This document shows positions 1 through 9,586 of a stretch of 64,000 nt of DNA, one piece after another. Position 1 is the stretch's first letter; every line of letters starts with the position of its first letter. A model generated the notes under the pieces. It saw only the letters and a list, made by a program, of their open reading frames with translations, was not told the origin of the DNA and did no database searches. The stretch comes from Prevotella multiformis DSM 16608 (GTDB taxonomy: Bacteria; Bacteroidota; Bacteroidia; Bacteroidales; Bacteroidaceae), in NCBI RefSeq assembly GCF_000191065.1, contig NZ_GL872282.1:1264198-1328197 (forward strand). Direction: 5' to 3'. The position numbers were made by a program, and so were the translations under genes.

Positions 1-1
1 G

Positions 2-1603
2 AACATCCAGACGGAGAACATCCTCACTTACAACCTCGCCCTTCCGCACGAGCACAAACTCGAGCTGATGGCAGGTATGACCTACAACTACGACCTGCTG
101 CAGAACCTGAACGGTACGGCAAAGGGCGGTCCTACCAATTCCATCAAGTATGCCGGGGAGGGATGGCCCTCGCTGCTGAACGACGGCGGTACGACGAGAG
201 CCGCGCAGACTTTTCGCACCGACAAGCAGGAGCAGGCTCTTGTCAGCTTTCTTGGCCGGGCGGCTTACAGCTATAAGAAGCGTTACATGGCCGAGCTGTC
301 CATCCGTTCGGATGGTTCGAGTGTGTTCGGACGGGATGTGCGCTGGGGTACTTTCCCCTCGGTAGGTCTCGGCTGGGCTTTCAGTGAAGAACGGTTCATG
401 AAGAAGCTATGGTGGCTGAGCTTCGGCAAGCTGCGTGCCTCATGGGGCAAGTCGGGGCAGAAGTTCCAGGAGCCTTACCTCGCCTTGGGTGTGATGGAGG
501 AAAGCAATGTCTTCAACGGAAAGCTGGGACTGATACCGCAGTCTATGGCGAACAAGAAACTGACGTGGGAGGAGAGCGACCAGTACGACCTCGGTCTCGA
601 CCTGCAGCTGCTGGATTACCGGCTGAAACTCAAGCTGGACTATTACTATAAGTATTCCAGCAAGCTGCTGATGCAGTCCTATCTCCCGGGCAATGTCTTC
701 CTTGCAAACAACATGTGGGACAATGCTTCCGCCATCTCCAACGAGGGTATCGAGTTTGAAGCACAGTATGATGTTATCCGCAAGAAGAACTGGAACTGGA
801 GCGTAGGCATGAACCTCTCGCACAACAAGAACATGCTGCGCAAGACCTACAACGGTGAAGATCTCAACGACAAGGTGCTCGGCCGCCCGGTCTACGGCAT
901 CTATACGTTCAAGGACGAAGGAATCGTCCAGAAGGAGGAAGACATCCCGATGTACCGCAACGCATCGGGCAAGCTGATACCGCTGTATTTCCAGTCTATC
1001 AACAACCCGCTGCGTGTCGGCGGCAGGAAGATCAAGGATCAGAACTATGACGGTGTGATCGACGACAAGGACCTTTACTATGCCGGCAGCACCCTCCCCG
1101 CTGTCTACGGCGGTCTGAACAGTCACCTTGCATGGAAGGGGCTGAGCCTCGATGTGCTCTTCAGTTATACGATCGGCCGCAAGGTGATGAACATGTACAA
1201 GAACAGCGCCTTCACCTTTACAAAGGACTTCGGGGTCATCATGAACTACTTCCATGCCAGCGACTTCTGGACACCGGAGAACAGAGATGCGAAGTATCCG
1301 TCGCTTGAGTTTGCCGACAAGGATTACATAGGACAGTTCGACGGCAATGTCGACTCCAACATCGAGAACATCAGTTTCCTGCGTCTGAAGCAGTTGGTCA
1401 TTGGCTACCAGCTGCCGAAGAACTGGCTGAAAGGCTCGTTCATCAAGGATGTCAGCCTCTACCTCAGCGGCGAGAACCTGTTCCTGATTACCAACTATTC
1501 GGGTGTGGATCCGGAGGTCATCAATCCTTATACCGGCAAGGACGACGGTACGCAGTACCCCTTGAACCGGAAAGTCACATTAGGTCTCAACTTAAAATTC
1601 TGA
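2..1603 (+). CDS. SusC/RagA-type TonB-dependent outer-membrane transporter, C-terminal part
   Basis: This is the last ~530 residues of a SusC-type transporter. The frame is open from base 2, so the signal peptide, carboxypeptidase-like domain and plug lie upstream of the window. What remains reads as a beta barrel: alternating aromatic and polar strands with long polar loops, ending in VTLGLNLKF with the terminal Phe expected for outer-membrane insertion. A near-terminal NYSGVDPEV segment is typical of the SusC family. Such proteins import glycans or peptides through the outer membrane using TonB energy, capped by a SusD lipoprotein. The next gene, 6 bp downstream, is that SusD partner. The substrate cannot be read from this part. 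Confidence 0.95.
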   Translation, partial: NIQTENILTYNLALPHEHKLELMAGMTYNYDLLQNLNGTAKGGPTNSIKYAGEGWPSLLNDGGTTRAAQTFRTDKQEQALVSFLGRAAYSYKKRYMAELSIRSDGSSVFGRDVRWGTFPSVGLGWAFSEERFMKKLWWLSFGKLRASWGKSGQKFQEPYLALGVMEESNVFNGKLGLIPQSMANKKLTWEESDQYDLGLDLQLLDYRLKLKLDYYYKYSSKLLMQSYLPGNVFLANNMWDNASAISNEGIEFEAQYDVIRKKNWNWSVGMNLSHNKNMLRKTYNGEDLNDKVLGRPVYGIYTFKDEGIVQKEEDIPMYRNASGKLIPLYFQSINNPLRVGGRKIKDQNYDGVIDDKDLYYAGSTLPAVYGGLNSHLAWKGLSLDVLFSYTIGRKVMNMYKNSAFTFTKDFGVIMNYFHASDFWTPENRDAKYPSLEFADKDYIGQFDGNVDSNIENISFLRLKQLVIGYQLPKNWLKGSFIKDVSLYLSGENLFLITNYSGVDPEVINPYTGKDDGTQYPLNRKVTLGLNLKF

Positions 1604-1609
1604 CAGCAA

Positions 1610-3157
1610 ATGAAGAAGATTATCTTACTCTCGATATGCGGTTGCCTCCTCTCCTCCTGTAGTCTTGACCTGCAGCCGGAGAACGGGCTTACTTACAGCA
1701 ATTCGTTCAACAATGAAAAAGAACTGGATGCGACGACCACGTCCATCCAGTACTTCATCAATACGGTTGTCGGCGACAACTATGTTCTTGCGACAGCCGG
1801 CATGAAGGCCGACGAGGTGCTGAATGCCAGTCAGCTGCGCGAATGGAACCCGCGGACGGTCATCTCAAGCGAGTATTCATGGAAGAACCTGTACAACATT
1901 ATCTTTGAGAGCAATCTGCTGCTCGACAACATCGACAAGCCGAAGGATCTGACACCTGACCGCCGGGATTTCCATGTGGGGCAGGCGGAGTTCGCTCTCG
2001 GACTGTCTTATTTCCTGCTGGCACAGCGTTATGGCGAAGCCATCATCACAGAGAACTCTTCCGAGATCAAGCCTTATCCGTTGTCTTCCAAGACGGAAGT
2101 GCTCAATGCGGCCGTCGACCATGCGAAGAAGGCACTCGACCTCCTGCCTACATGGGACAAGCTGAAGGACCTGAACGGCGTGGCGATAACCAACCGGCAG
2201 ACGGCCTCGAAAGGTACCGCTGCGGCCCTGCTGGCACAGATCTATGCCTGGAAAGGCAGTGTGACGGAGCTTTACAGGCTGCAGGGGAACGCACAGGAAG
2301 ACTATCGGAATGCGGTTAAGTACGCCACGGAACTGATTGATGGAAAGGCTGGCAGTTACCAGCTGTGTGCTTCTCCGGAGGAACTGTGCAAGTATCTGTC
2401 CAATGAGAAGAGCCCCAACCCAGAGGCGATCTTCAGCCTGCTGTTCGACAAGACACGTTCGGAATACGTCGTCTCGCCCAACGAGGTGGCGCAGAACTTC
2501 GTGAGCTGGCCTGTACGGGAAGACCATACGCTGGCCGACCTGCCTTCAAACACCACCTACCAGCTCTACAAGTCGACCGTCGACCAGCTCTTCCCCGATG
2601 CTGCGGACCGGCGTCCCAAGGCTTTCTTCTACGAGTGGGGGACGCCGCACGAGGTCGACGGACAGGATTATGCCGTCATGTACAAGTTCCGGAAGGCCAT
2701 CATGGATCCTGACCAGTATTCGCCGAGCGGGAAGAGTTACCGCACGGTAGATGCCGACTATGTGTACTGGAGACTGGCCGATATTTACCTTCTGCGGGCA
2801 GAATGTTATCAGAAGCTGGGCGATGCGGCCCATGCCATCACCGACCTGAATGTGATCCGGTCGCGGGCGGGCGCACAGCCCTATCCCTCGGTCTATGATA
2901 CGGAAGGCCTGAAGAAAGCCATCTTCCTCGAGAGGGAGAGGGAGTTCATCGGCGAGAACGATGCACGGTATGCCGACATCATCCGCAATGGTTACGTGAA
3001 GGAAGAACTGCAAGGTAAGTTCAAGCTGCTGACCAACCAGAACATTCAGGGCGGCGCACTCTTCCTGCCGCTGCCCAAGGATGCATGGCAGGACAAGGAC
3101 GGACACGTGATCAACAACAGGCTGCGGCAGAAACCTTACTGGCAGTCTTACAACTGA
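1610..3157 (+). CDS. SusD/RagB-family surface lipoprotein
   Basis: Predicted 515-residue SusD-like lipoprotein, the nutrient-binding lid of the preceding SusC transporter. The N-terminus MKKIILLSICGCLLSSC ends in a lipobox, so Cys17 should be lipidated. The C-terminal half holds the helical repeat signature of the family (ADIYLLRAECYQKLGD, then NVIRSRAG and FLEREREFIGE). Length is normal for SusD. It starts 6 bp after the SusC stop, so the two are one transcript. No carbohydrate-active enzyme is in view, so this may be a non-glycan uptake locus or the tail of a larger one. Confidence 0.95.
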   Translation: MKKIILLSICGCLLSSCSLDLQPENGLTYSNSFNNEKELDATTTSIQYFINTVVGDNYVLATAGMKADEVLNASQLREWNPRTVISSEYSWKNLYNIIFESNLLLDNIDKPKDLTPDRRDFHVGQAEFALGLSYFLLAQRYGEAIITENSSEIKPYPLSSKTEVLNAAVDHAKKALDLLPTWDKLKDLNGVAITNRQTASKGTAAALLAQIYAWKGSVTELYRLQGNAQEDYRNAVKYATELIDGKAGSYQLCASPEELCKYLSNEKSPNPEAIFSLLFDKTRSEYVVSPNEVAQNFVSWPVREDHTLADLPSNTTYQLYKSTVDQLFPDAADRRPKAFFYEWGTPHEVDGQDYAVMYKFRKAIMDPDQYSPSGKSYRTVDADYVYWRLADIYLLRAECYQKLGDAAHAITDLNVIRSRAGAQPYPSVYDTEGLKKAIFLEREREFIGENDARYADIIRNGYVKEELQGKFKLLTNQNIQGGALFLPLPKDAWQDKDGHVINNRLRQKPYWQSYN

Positions 3158-3199
3158 TCCGGCATCCCAAGCTGCATAACAAATATAATTGTCTGAAAA

Positions 3200-3832
3200 A
3201 TGAAAAAGATTATCTATATCGCAATGGTGTGCCTGACGGCGGGACTGTTCGCCAGCTGCACCCAATACAATTTCGACGATACCGGACTTGCCAACGGCAA
3301 GCACGAGACCACCATGTGGGATTACTTCAAAGGCGACAAGTACAACTGGGAACTCCTGTGCGAAATGACGGAGCGTGCCGGCCTGGTTCCGCTCTTCCAG
3401 GGGACAAGCCGGTATGGAAAGGACTTCACGTTCTTCGGCCCTACCAGCCACAGCATCCGCCGTTATCTGTTAGACAACGGCATGGAGACGGTCGCTGACA
3501 TGCCTGTGGCCGACTGCCGGACGTTTATCCTGAACTGTGTCCTCCCCGGCAGGCGCGTGATGCTTGACGACTTCAAGGAGGGCGTCAAGTCGTCAGACCC
3601 TTCCACACCGATCGGAAAGGGAGGCGAGCAGGTGCAGATGGCTTCGGGAAAGCGGCTGTGGATCTACACCTTCCGCGAGGCTTACAACAATGTGCCGGGC
3701 AAGGGGCCTCTGCGGATTCATCTTGTCTCGCCTGCGACGACGCAGACCACGGATGTCGCTTCCTGTAACATCGAAACGCTTACAGGGGTCGTCCACTCAC
3801 TTGATTACAACTTCAAACTAACGGACTTTTAG
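3200..3832 (+). CDS. FAS1 (fasciclin)-like lipoprotein
   Basis: A 210-residue lipoprotein with signal MKKIIYIAMVCLTAGLFASC and lipidated Cys20. The body resembles one fasciclin-like (FAS1) domain: an early FTFFGPTSHSIRRYL segment (the family's 'TvFaPtn.Af'), a central ILNCVLPGRRV, and a late ETLTGVVHSLDY close to the usual 'ngvvHvID'. FAS1 domains mediate adhesion or binding. FAS1-like lipoproteins are known in some Bacteroidetes SusCD loci, where they may serve as surface binding proteins. It lies 42 bp after susD and 3 bp before the next lipoprotein gene, consistent with one operon. The FAS1 call rests on motif similarity by eye. Confidence 0.7.
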   Translation: MKKIIYIAMVCLTAGLFASCTQYNFDDTGLANGKHETTMWDYFKGDKYNWELLCEMTERAGLVPLFQGTSRYGKDFTFFGPTSHSIRRYLLDNGMETVADMPVADCRTFILNCVLPGRRVMLDDFKEGVKSSDPSTPIGKGGEQVQMASGKRLWIYTFREAYNNVPGKGPLRIHLVSPATTQTTDVASCNIETLTGVVHSLDYNFKLTDF

Positions 3833-3835
3833 AAC

Positions 3836-4309
3836 ATGAAAAAGATGAAGAAAAGGATCGCCCTGCTCTGCCTGACGGCGCTCACGATAGGTTTCATGGC
3901 ATCCTGCCGCAGGATGGATGTCGGCTACCTGCGGACGACAGGAGCTTCATTTACCCCCGATTCGATCAACGTTTTCCACAACATCGACCCGACGAGCGAC
4001 CGTGCAGTCGGCAATCTCCCGTTCGTTTCGACACGTATCCAGGGCGTTGCCGGCACCAATCCCGTCAATTTCGAACTGGCCGGTGTCAAAGCCGGCAGCC
4101 CGGAGCAGGAGCAGCTCTTCCTGAAGCTCTGCCGGGAGGGCGAAATCTCGGTGACGGGCGGTCTGGTCGTTGTCTCGCTGAAAGCGGTGAAACAGCTGCC
4201 GAATGGCAGATACCAGCTGTCGTTCAGGGTGTATAACGAAGATCATGAGGCCGTTCTGGAGAATGTCTTCAAGGTTGTCGTGACCGACGACGAACTGCCT
4301 TTGGACTGA
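3836..4309 (+). CDS. Small lipoprotein of unknown function in the SusCD locus
   Basis: A 157-residue predicted lipoprotein (ALTIGFMASC lipobox) that I do not recognise. After the Cys the chain is largely beta-type with no Cys and no clear enzyme motif, and it ends in an acidic DDELPLD tail. A start three codons later at 3845 (also MKK) is equally possible. It begins 3 bp after the FAS1-like gene, so it is probably the last gene of the SusCD operon and may be another surface-exposed accessory protein. The array of dyads just downstream separates it from the thioredoxin gene. Confidence 0.7.
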   Translation: MKKMKKRIALLCLTALTIGFMASCRRMDVGYLRTTGASFTPDSINVFHNIDPTSDRAVGNLPFVSTRIQGVAGTNPVNFELAGVKAGSPEQEQLFLKLCREGEISVTGGLVVVSLKAVKQLPNGRYQLSFRVYNEDHEAVLENVFKVVVTDDELPLD

Positions 4310-4351
4310 CGCTGAAGACAGTCGGAGGACAGGCCGGCGGCTGGGACTGCT

Positions 4352-4437
4352 GTTCCCGACCGGTTGGGAACAGTGCTCCCAGCGGCTGGGAACATCGTTC
4401 CCGACGGCCGGGAATGTGAATCCCGGCGGCAGGCCGG
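4352..4437. repeat. Tandem CCC/GGG dyad array, ~22-bp period
   Basis: Four imperfect units start at 4352, 4375, 4397 and 4419 (spacings 23, 22 and 22). Each is a small inverted repeat, for example GTTCCC-N8-GGGAAC in the first and GTTCCC-N9-GGGAAT in the third. The region just upstream (about 4331-4350) looks like a more decayed unit. The array lies in the gap between the SusCD operon and the thioredoxin gene. Its stems could fold in RNA and weaken read-through, but there is no T-run. Function unknown. Confidence 0.75.
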
Positions 4438-4508
4438 TCTGCTCCAGCCGACAGGATCCGGAACGATCAGAAACAAAAAGATTATAAACCATTTTAATCA
4501 GATTGATT

Positions 4509-5843
4509 ATGAAAAGAAGTAGATGTGTCCTGTTGCTTGCAGCCTTTCTCCTGCTGGCAGTACAGGGACGTGCACAACAGGGTGCGACATCCGATGCTGC
4601 AAACGGAATCGCTTTCTTTAAGGGTACATTCGGAGAGGCACTTGCAAAGGCGAAGCAGGAGAACAAACCGCTCTTTGTAGACTTCTACGCCGTGTGGTGC
4701 GTGCCGTGCAAGAAGATGGCCAAGACCGTCTTTACGCAGGAGGAAGTCGGGAAGTATTTCAACGAACATTTCATCAGCCTGCAGTTGGATGCCGAGAAAG
4801 GCGAGAATGTCGAGATTGCCAGAAACTATAAGGTGGCAGCTTATCCGACGGTAGCCTTCATTGCACCTGACGGCAAGGCCCTGTCGGTAAATACGGGTGC
4901 TATGGACAAGGACGAACTCATGGAAGCGGCGAAGATCGTCGCAGGCGAGCGGGTCAGCTTTGAAGAACTGTACAACAAGTACAAGGCCGACAACAGCGAC
5001 CTTGACGTACAGCAGCAGCTCCTCCTGAAGGCTCCTTCTTTCCTGCAGGCGCAGGAGGGAATGGAGGCCGACAAATGGGTGACCCGTCTGCAGAAGCTCT
5101 ATAAGAACTACATTGCGGCCAAAGCACCGTTGAAGCTCATCAACGAGAACGACTACAAGATCATTCTGACGCTTGAGGGCGACGAGGACAAGGAGCACAA
5201 GCAGTATGTGATAGACCTCATCAACGACCATCTCGACGACTGGACAAAGGCTGTCGGAAAGGCACCTTCCTATTACATCGTCGAAGCCAACGATCTCTTT
5301 GCGGAAGACCTAGCAAAGGACGGGAATGCAAAGTATAAAGAGTATGTGGAGAAGGTGAAGAACCAGTACGCAAAGGCATACGGGGTCGTCGGGCTGAAGG
5401 GCATCACTCCCTACGAGAAATCCAGACTCTATTTCGACGCCCTCTACAATCTGTACAAGAACAAGGACGTGGACGGCTATGTGAAGGCGATGCAGATCTA
5501 TTTCGGCAAGATGGAGGGGAACCTTCGGTCGGCGGATTATGGCAAGGCGGCGCAGAATCTCTATATGGCGGCCGGCAAGAGTCTGAAGAGCAAGGATCAT
5601 GAGGTGGCCATCCAGTGGGCTGAAAAGGCTCTGGCACAGGAAGACGCCGTCATGGACCGTGTGAACTACATGGTGATGATCGGCGATTCCTACCGTGAAC
5701 TGAAAAACTACGCCAAGGCACGTGAGTTCTACAACCAGGCTTTTGCCGAGACGCTCCGGCTGGAGAATATGGAGATGCCGCAGGCGATGCTGCAGGGAGC
5801 CATCAAGCAGAAGCTCTCCACACTCGAACTCCTTGAAAAGTAA
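4509..5843 (+). CDS. Exported thioredoxin-fold protein with helical C-terminal region
   Basis: A 444-residue secreted protein. The signal peptide runs to about residue 23 (ends GRAQ). The thioredoxin fold follows at ~35-145, with the redox motif WCVPC at 63-67 and the cis-Pro loop AAYPTVAF near 115. Residues ~150-444 are mostly helical with TPR-like pairs (for example AIQWAEKALAQ), so a thioredoxin head on a helical scaffold is likely. A TTG two codons earlier is possible, but the ATG at 4509 gives the better signal peptide. The stop abuts the start of the M16 protease, so the two are co-transcribed. Probable role: disulfide reduction or folding in the periplasm. Confidence 0.88.
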   Translation: MKRSRCVLLLAAFLLLAVQGRAQQGATSDAANGIAFFKGTFGEALAKAKQENKPLFVDFYAVWCVPCKKMAKTVFTQEEVGKYFNEHFISLQLDAEKGENVEIARNYKVAAYPTVAFIAPDGKALSVNTGAMDKDELMEAAKIVAGERVSFEELYNKYKADNSDLDVQQQLLLKAPSFLQAQEGMEADKWVTRLQKLYKNYIAAKAPLKLINENDYKIILTLEGDEDKEHKQYVIDLINDHLDDWTKAVGKAPSYYIVEANDLFAEDLAKDGNAKYKEYVEKVKNQYAKAYGVVGLKGITPYEKSRLYFDALYNLYKNKDVDGYVKAMQIYFGKMEGNLRSADYGKAAQNLYMAAGKSLKSKDHEVAIQWAEKALAQEDAVMDRVNYMVMIGDSYRELKNYAKAREFYNQAFAETLRLENMEMPQAMLQGAIKQKLSTLELLEK

Positions 5844-8702
5844 ATGACGATGATGTTCAAGAATCTCATTCAACGCCTCACGGGCATGGCGCAGGCACTG
5901 CTCGTGGGCTTCCTGCTTTTGTCCTCCGGTACGGCCCGTGCGCAGATGCGGGGTCTGCGGACGGGGAAGCTGCCGAACGGGCTCACCTATTATATATACA
6001 ACGACGGCTCGGCCTCGGGTGAAGCGCAGTATTACCTCTATCAGAATGTGGGCGCCATCCTGGAGACGGACGGGGAACTGGGGCTGGCACACGTGCTGGA
6101 GCACCTGGCGTTCAATACCACCGACCACTTCCCCGGTGGTGTGATGAACTTCCTCCGCAGCCACGACCTCAACGACTTTGAGGCGTTCACCGGTGTCGAC
6201 GATACCCGGTATGCCGTACACAATGTGCCGGCGGGGGATGCGAAGCTCAATGAAGATGTGCTCTGGGTGCTCCGTGACTGGTGTCATGGCATCAGGATGC
6301 TGCCGAAGGACATAGAGAAGGAACGGGGCATCATCCTCGAAGAATGGCGTCATCGGGCGGGGGTGGACCGCCGGCTGACAGATGCCATTGCGCCTGTCGT
6401 CTATAATCATTCAGGATATGCGACGCATAATGTCATCGGCTCGCGGAAGCTGTTGGAATCGTTCCAGCAAAAGCAGGTAAGGCAGTTCTATGACAAGTGG
6501 TACCGTCCGGACAAGCAGTTTGTCGCCGTCATCGGCGACGTCGATCCCGACCGGGTGGAGCAGCGCGTCCAGGCTGTTTTCAAGACGCTTCCTGCCAGGC
6601 AGACACCTCCGGTGAGTCCGCAGGCAAGGCAGATTCCCGACAACGCCACGCCGTTGTATATGCGTTTTGTCGATCCGGAGAACAAGAGCGCATCATTCGG
6701 ACTTTACCAGCGTTATGCGGTGAAAGGCGATGCTCCCGAGGACGACCGTGTGCGGCAGTTCCTCTTCATGCAGTTTTTCAATTTGCTTGCTACCAAGCGT
6801 TTTGCCCTGTTGAAGAATGCCGGCAAGGAACGGTATATTGCCGCCGAAGTGAGTCTTTCGTCTCTGGTAAGAGGCTATTCTCAGATGGCGTGGGACATGG
6901 TGCCGTACCGGGGCAGTGAGCAGGAAGCGTTGCACCAGCTGCTGGCGGTACGTGAGTCGCTGCGTGACAAAGGATTTACGGCGGCCGAGTTCAATGAGGA
7001 GAAAGAACGGATGTACGACGGGATGAAAGGCGTGTTGGGCGAGAAGGGACTGGGCACACCAGACAATGCCCTGATGCTCTTCCGCCAGAACTTCCTCTAC
7101 GGTATTCCCGTACAGGACTTCCGCACACAGATCAGCCGCAACATAGAGACACTGGTCGAACTGGAGGCGGAGGACATGAACGCATGGATGAAATCCCTGC
7201 TCAACGACGACAACCTTGCTTTCGTCACCTATTCCAAGACACCGGACGGGATGAATATCACGGAGGCCGACTTCAGGGAGGCTTTGAATGCAAAGGGATC
7301 GTATGGCGGTCTGATACATATCGACAGCGTCAAGCCGGTCAGGCAGCTTGTCGATTTCAATCTGACACCGGGGAGGATCGTTGCGGAGAAGCCGTTGAAC
7401 CGCCTGCAGGCAAAGGAATGGACGCTCTCTAACGGGGCAAGGGTGCTGTACAAGCACGTGCCGGAGCTGCAGGACAGGTTCTTCTTCGTCGGTTCTGCGG
7501 AAGGCGGGAAGTCGATCGTGCCGGCAAAGGAACTTGCCGATTACACGGCCATGCGTTCGCTGCTGATGCAGTCGGGGGTGTATAACTATGACCGCAACCA
7601 GCTGGCGCGGTGGCTGCAGGGGAAGAACATCGATCTCTCGCTCTCCTTGGAGGATTACAGCGACGGGGTAGGGGGCAACGCTCCTGCCGGCAACGCCGAC
7701 GACTTCTTCGGTTATCTGTATCTGGTCCTGTCCCGCCAGAACTTCTCGAAACCGGTCTTTGACAAGTATGTCCAGCGCAGCCTTTATGTCTACGAGAACC
7801 GTGCGAAGAGCGGTATGGATGCCGTCCAGGATTCTATCCGGCAACTGCTTTATCCGGTCAGTGCGATGAACCCGCGTCAGGATGAGGCTTTCTTCAAGTC
7901 CGTCCGGTATGACGGGCTGCAGGAGCAGTTCCAGAAGCATCTGGGAGATGCTTCCCGTTTCACATACTGCCTGATCGGCGACCTGCCGGAGGCGAAGGCA
8001 AAGGACTTGGTACTGCGTTACATCGGTTCGCTCAAGGGAGGGGGTAAGCCTGTGAAGACGGAGGCGAAGCCTATGGACTTCTCATCCGCCGCACCTGTCA
8101 TCAGACATACGTTCGTTGCCGAGACCGAAGGAGACATGGCGGAGATTGAGATTTCGTTTGTCAATAAGCTGAAGCTGTCCGACCGCGAGCAGGCCGCCAT
8201 GGAGGTGATGCGTGCCCTGCTGGAACGCCGCTGTTTTGACGTTCTGCGTGAGAAAGAGCACCTGACTTATACCGTAGGTGTCCGCGCTGACTATACTCCC
8301 CGTCCTGAAGCGAACGAGCATCTCAGCATCCACCTCTCTACGGCAAGGGAGCATGTGGACAGGGTGCTCACGCTGATTCATCAGCTTCTTGACGACATCA
8401 AGGCGCAGCGTTTTACTGCTGACGACTTCAAGGCGGCCATGGTGCCTCTTGCCATCCGGGAGGAGGAACCGGAGTCTCCCCAAGGTGAAAACAAACTGTC
8501 GGAGTGGATGGGACTGCTCAATGTCTATGCCGAGACCGGAAAGGAGCTTTCGCCGGATGACGAAGCCGTCGCCACACCTGTATTCAGTACGCTTACGCCG
8601 CAGGAAATTGCCGGCGTAGCCATGAAGGTCACGACCGGTGCCAGACAACGTGAAATCATTGTCAGGCCGGCCGTACAAGAAGGAAAACGTACATTCGAAT
8701 AG
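5844..8702 (+). CDS. M16-family zinc metalloprotease (pitrilysin-like), exported
   Basis: A 952-residue two-lobe M16 peptidase with a signal peptide (cleavage near ARAQ, residue 34). The inverted zinc motif HVLEH is at 83-87, and the third ligand lies in ERGIILEEW near 166. Further M16 domains follow, including a C-terminal one around 690-900 that lacks the HxxEH motif, as usual for the inactive lobe. It degrades peptides inside a closing chamber, here in the periplasm. It starts immediately after the thioredoxin gene's stop (0 bp). ATG codons at 5850 and 5853 are alternative starts. A strong hairpin follows the stop. Confidence 0.93.
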   Translation: MTMMFKNLIQRLTGMAQALLVGFLLLSSGTARAQMRGLRTGKLPNGLTYYIYNDGSASGEAQYYLYQNVGAILETDGELGLAHVLEHLAFNTTDHFPGGVMNFLRSHDLNDFEAFTGVDDTRYAVHNVPAGDAKLNEDVLWVLRDWCHGIRMLPKDIEKERGIILEEWRHRAGVDRRLTDAIAPVVYNHSGYATHNVIGSRKLLESFQQKQVRQFYDKWYRPDKQFVAVIGDVDPDRVEQRVQAVFKTLPARQTPPVSPQARQIPDNATPLYMRFVDPENKSASFGLYQRYAVKGDAPEDDRVRQFLFMQFFNLLATKRFALLKNAGKERYIAAEVSLSSLVRGYSQMAWDMVPYRGSEQEALHQLLAVRESLRDKGFTAAEFNEEKERMYDGMKGVLGEKGLGTPDNALMLFRQNFLYGIPVQDFRTQISRNIETLVELEAEDMNAWMKSLLNDDNLAFVTYSKTPDGMNITEADFREALNAKGSYGGLIHIDSVKPVRQLVDFNLTPGRIVAEKPLNRLQAKEWTLSNGARVLYKHVPELQDRFFFVGSAEGGKSIVPAKELADYTAMRSLLMQSGVYNYDRNQLARWLQGKNIDLSLSLEDYSDGVGGNAPAGNADDFFGYLYLVLSRQNFSKPVFDKYVQRSLYVYENRAKSGMDAVQDSIRQLLYPVSAMNPRQDEAFFKSVRYDGLQEQFQKHLGDASRFTYCLIGDLPEAKAKDLVLRYIGSLKGGGKPVKTEAKPMDFSSAAPVIRHTFVAETEGDMAEIEISFVNKLKLSDREQAAMEVMRALLERRCFDVLREKEHLTYTVGVRADYTPRPEANEHLSIHLSTAREHVDRVLTLIHQLLDDIKAQRFTADDFKAAMVPLAIREEEPESPQGENKLSEWMGLLNVYAETGKELSPDDEAVATPVFSTLTPQEIAGVAMKVTTGARQREIIVRPAVQEGKRTFE

Positions 8703-8732
8703 GCAGACAGTCATCCGGATGATGCAATGAAG

Positions 8733-8774
8733 AGAGGCTGTATCAAGCATGTGGAATGTCTTGATACAGCCTCT
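8733..8774. terminator. 15-bp stem hairpin after the M16 gene
   Basis: AGAGGCTGTATCAAG at 8733-8747 pairs perfectly with 8760-8774 across a 12-nt loop, 30 bp after the protease stop. Only a short T-run follows. It probably ends transcripts converging from both sides. In the rest of the 324-bp gap (8703-9026) I see no gene. Confidence 0.75.
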
Positions 8775-9026
8775 TTGCCGTTTCGTATGGATAAGTGCGG
8801 TGAAGGGGAGGACGGAAGATGTGGAGAAGGGCAGAACACCGGCACGATGCGGTCCTTGCCGTTGCGGGGTGGGATTGCGAGGTTTTTATCGGTCATGATG
8901 TTCCCCGGACACGGTGTGGAATTGGAATGTCGGACGGTGATGCATGTTGTCGGCATCGGCATTCCAGCCTCATTCTGCCGCCTGTCGGCTTGCGTCCGGC
9001 TGCTCTGTTGGCTGGAGAACAGTCCG

Positions 9027-9578
9027 TCAGGAGTGTTTTTCAGGTCTCCCCTTGTGCTTCTGAGGAGAATCAGGTCTGACCAGTTCTCTGTTCAGATGGG
9101 TGACGACAATCTGCCGTGCATCTCTGTCGAAAGCGACTTTGTAGAGACCCCCGGTCTTGTCTCTTCGTTCGTACGTGTATGAGTTCCTGCCGATGTTCCA
9201 GCAGGTATCCTGCTGTGCGGCAAGGTCGACGGCTTCGTAAAAATGCTTGCCGGGAATCGTGTCAAGCAGCAGGACGGCTGTGTAGTTCCCGCTTGCAACG
9301 GTTTCTTCATCGGCCGCCAGACTGACCGAATCCGGGACAAAAGGGGTCGCTTTCGACAGTTTGTATTTAGGAAACCGGACAGCGGTGATACGCTGCAGAC
9401 TGATGTCGGGCTTTCCGCTCTCCGTCTGGGGTTCAAATTCGGAGGCAGCCACGGTGTCGCCGTTGTCGGTTCCCTCGATGGCTCTGCTGTGATGGCAGGA
9501 GGCTATCATGGCAGTTACGAGGATGATGCAGAGGATGATGGTCGTTATGATTTTTGACAGATTTCTTTTCTTCTCCAT
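9027..9578 (-). CDS. Small membrane-anchored protein of unknown function
   Basis: A 183-residue protein not recognised by family. MEKKRNLSKII is followed by a hydrophobic segment ending ILVTAMIASC, which could be a lipobox or a single anchor. The rest is a soluble domain predicted to lie outside the inner membrane, with few distinguishing motifs. The frame extends upstream into the helicase gene, but the ATG at 9578 is chosen because it places the hydrophobic signal at the N-terminus and starts 8 bp after the helicase stop. It is therefore the last gene of a helicase operon. Confidence 0.7.
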   Translation of the reverse strand: MEKKRNLSKIITTIILCIILVTAMIASCHHSRAIEGTDNGDTVAASEFEPQTESGKPDISLQRITAVRFPKYKLSKATPFVPDSVSLAADEETVASGNYTAVLLLDTIPGKHFYEAVDLAAQQDTCWNIGRNSYTYERRDKTGGLYKVAFDRDARQIVVTHLNRELVRPDSPQKHKGRPEKHS

Positions 9579-9586
9579 AATCGTAT

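Noticed and set aside
8703-9026. Small genes in the gap after the M16 protease
   Set aside because: The frames seen on either strand overlap the terminator hairpin and show no recognisable features.
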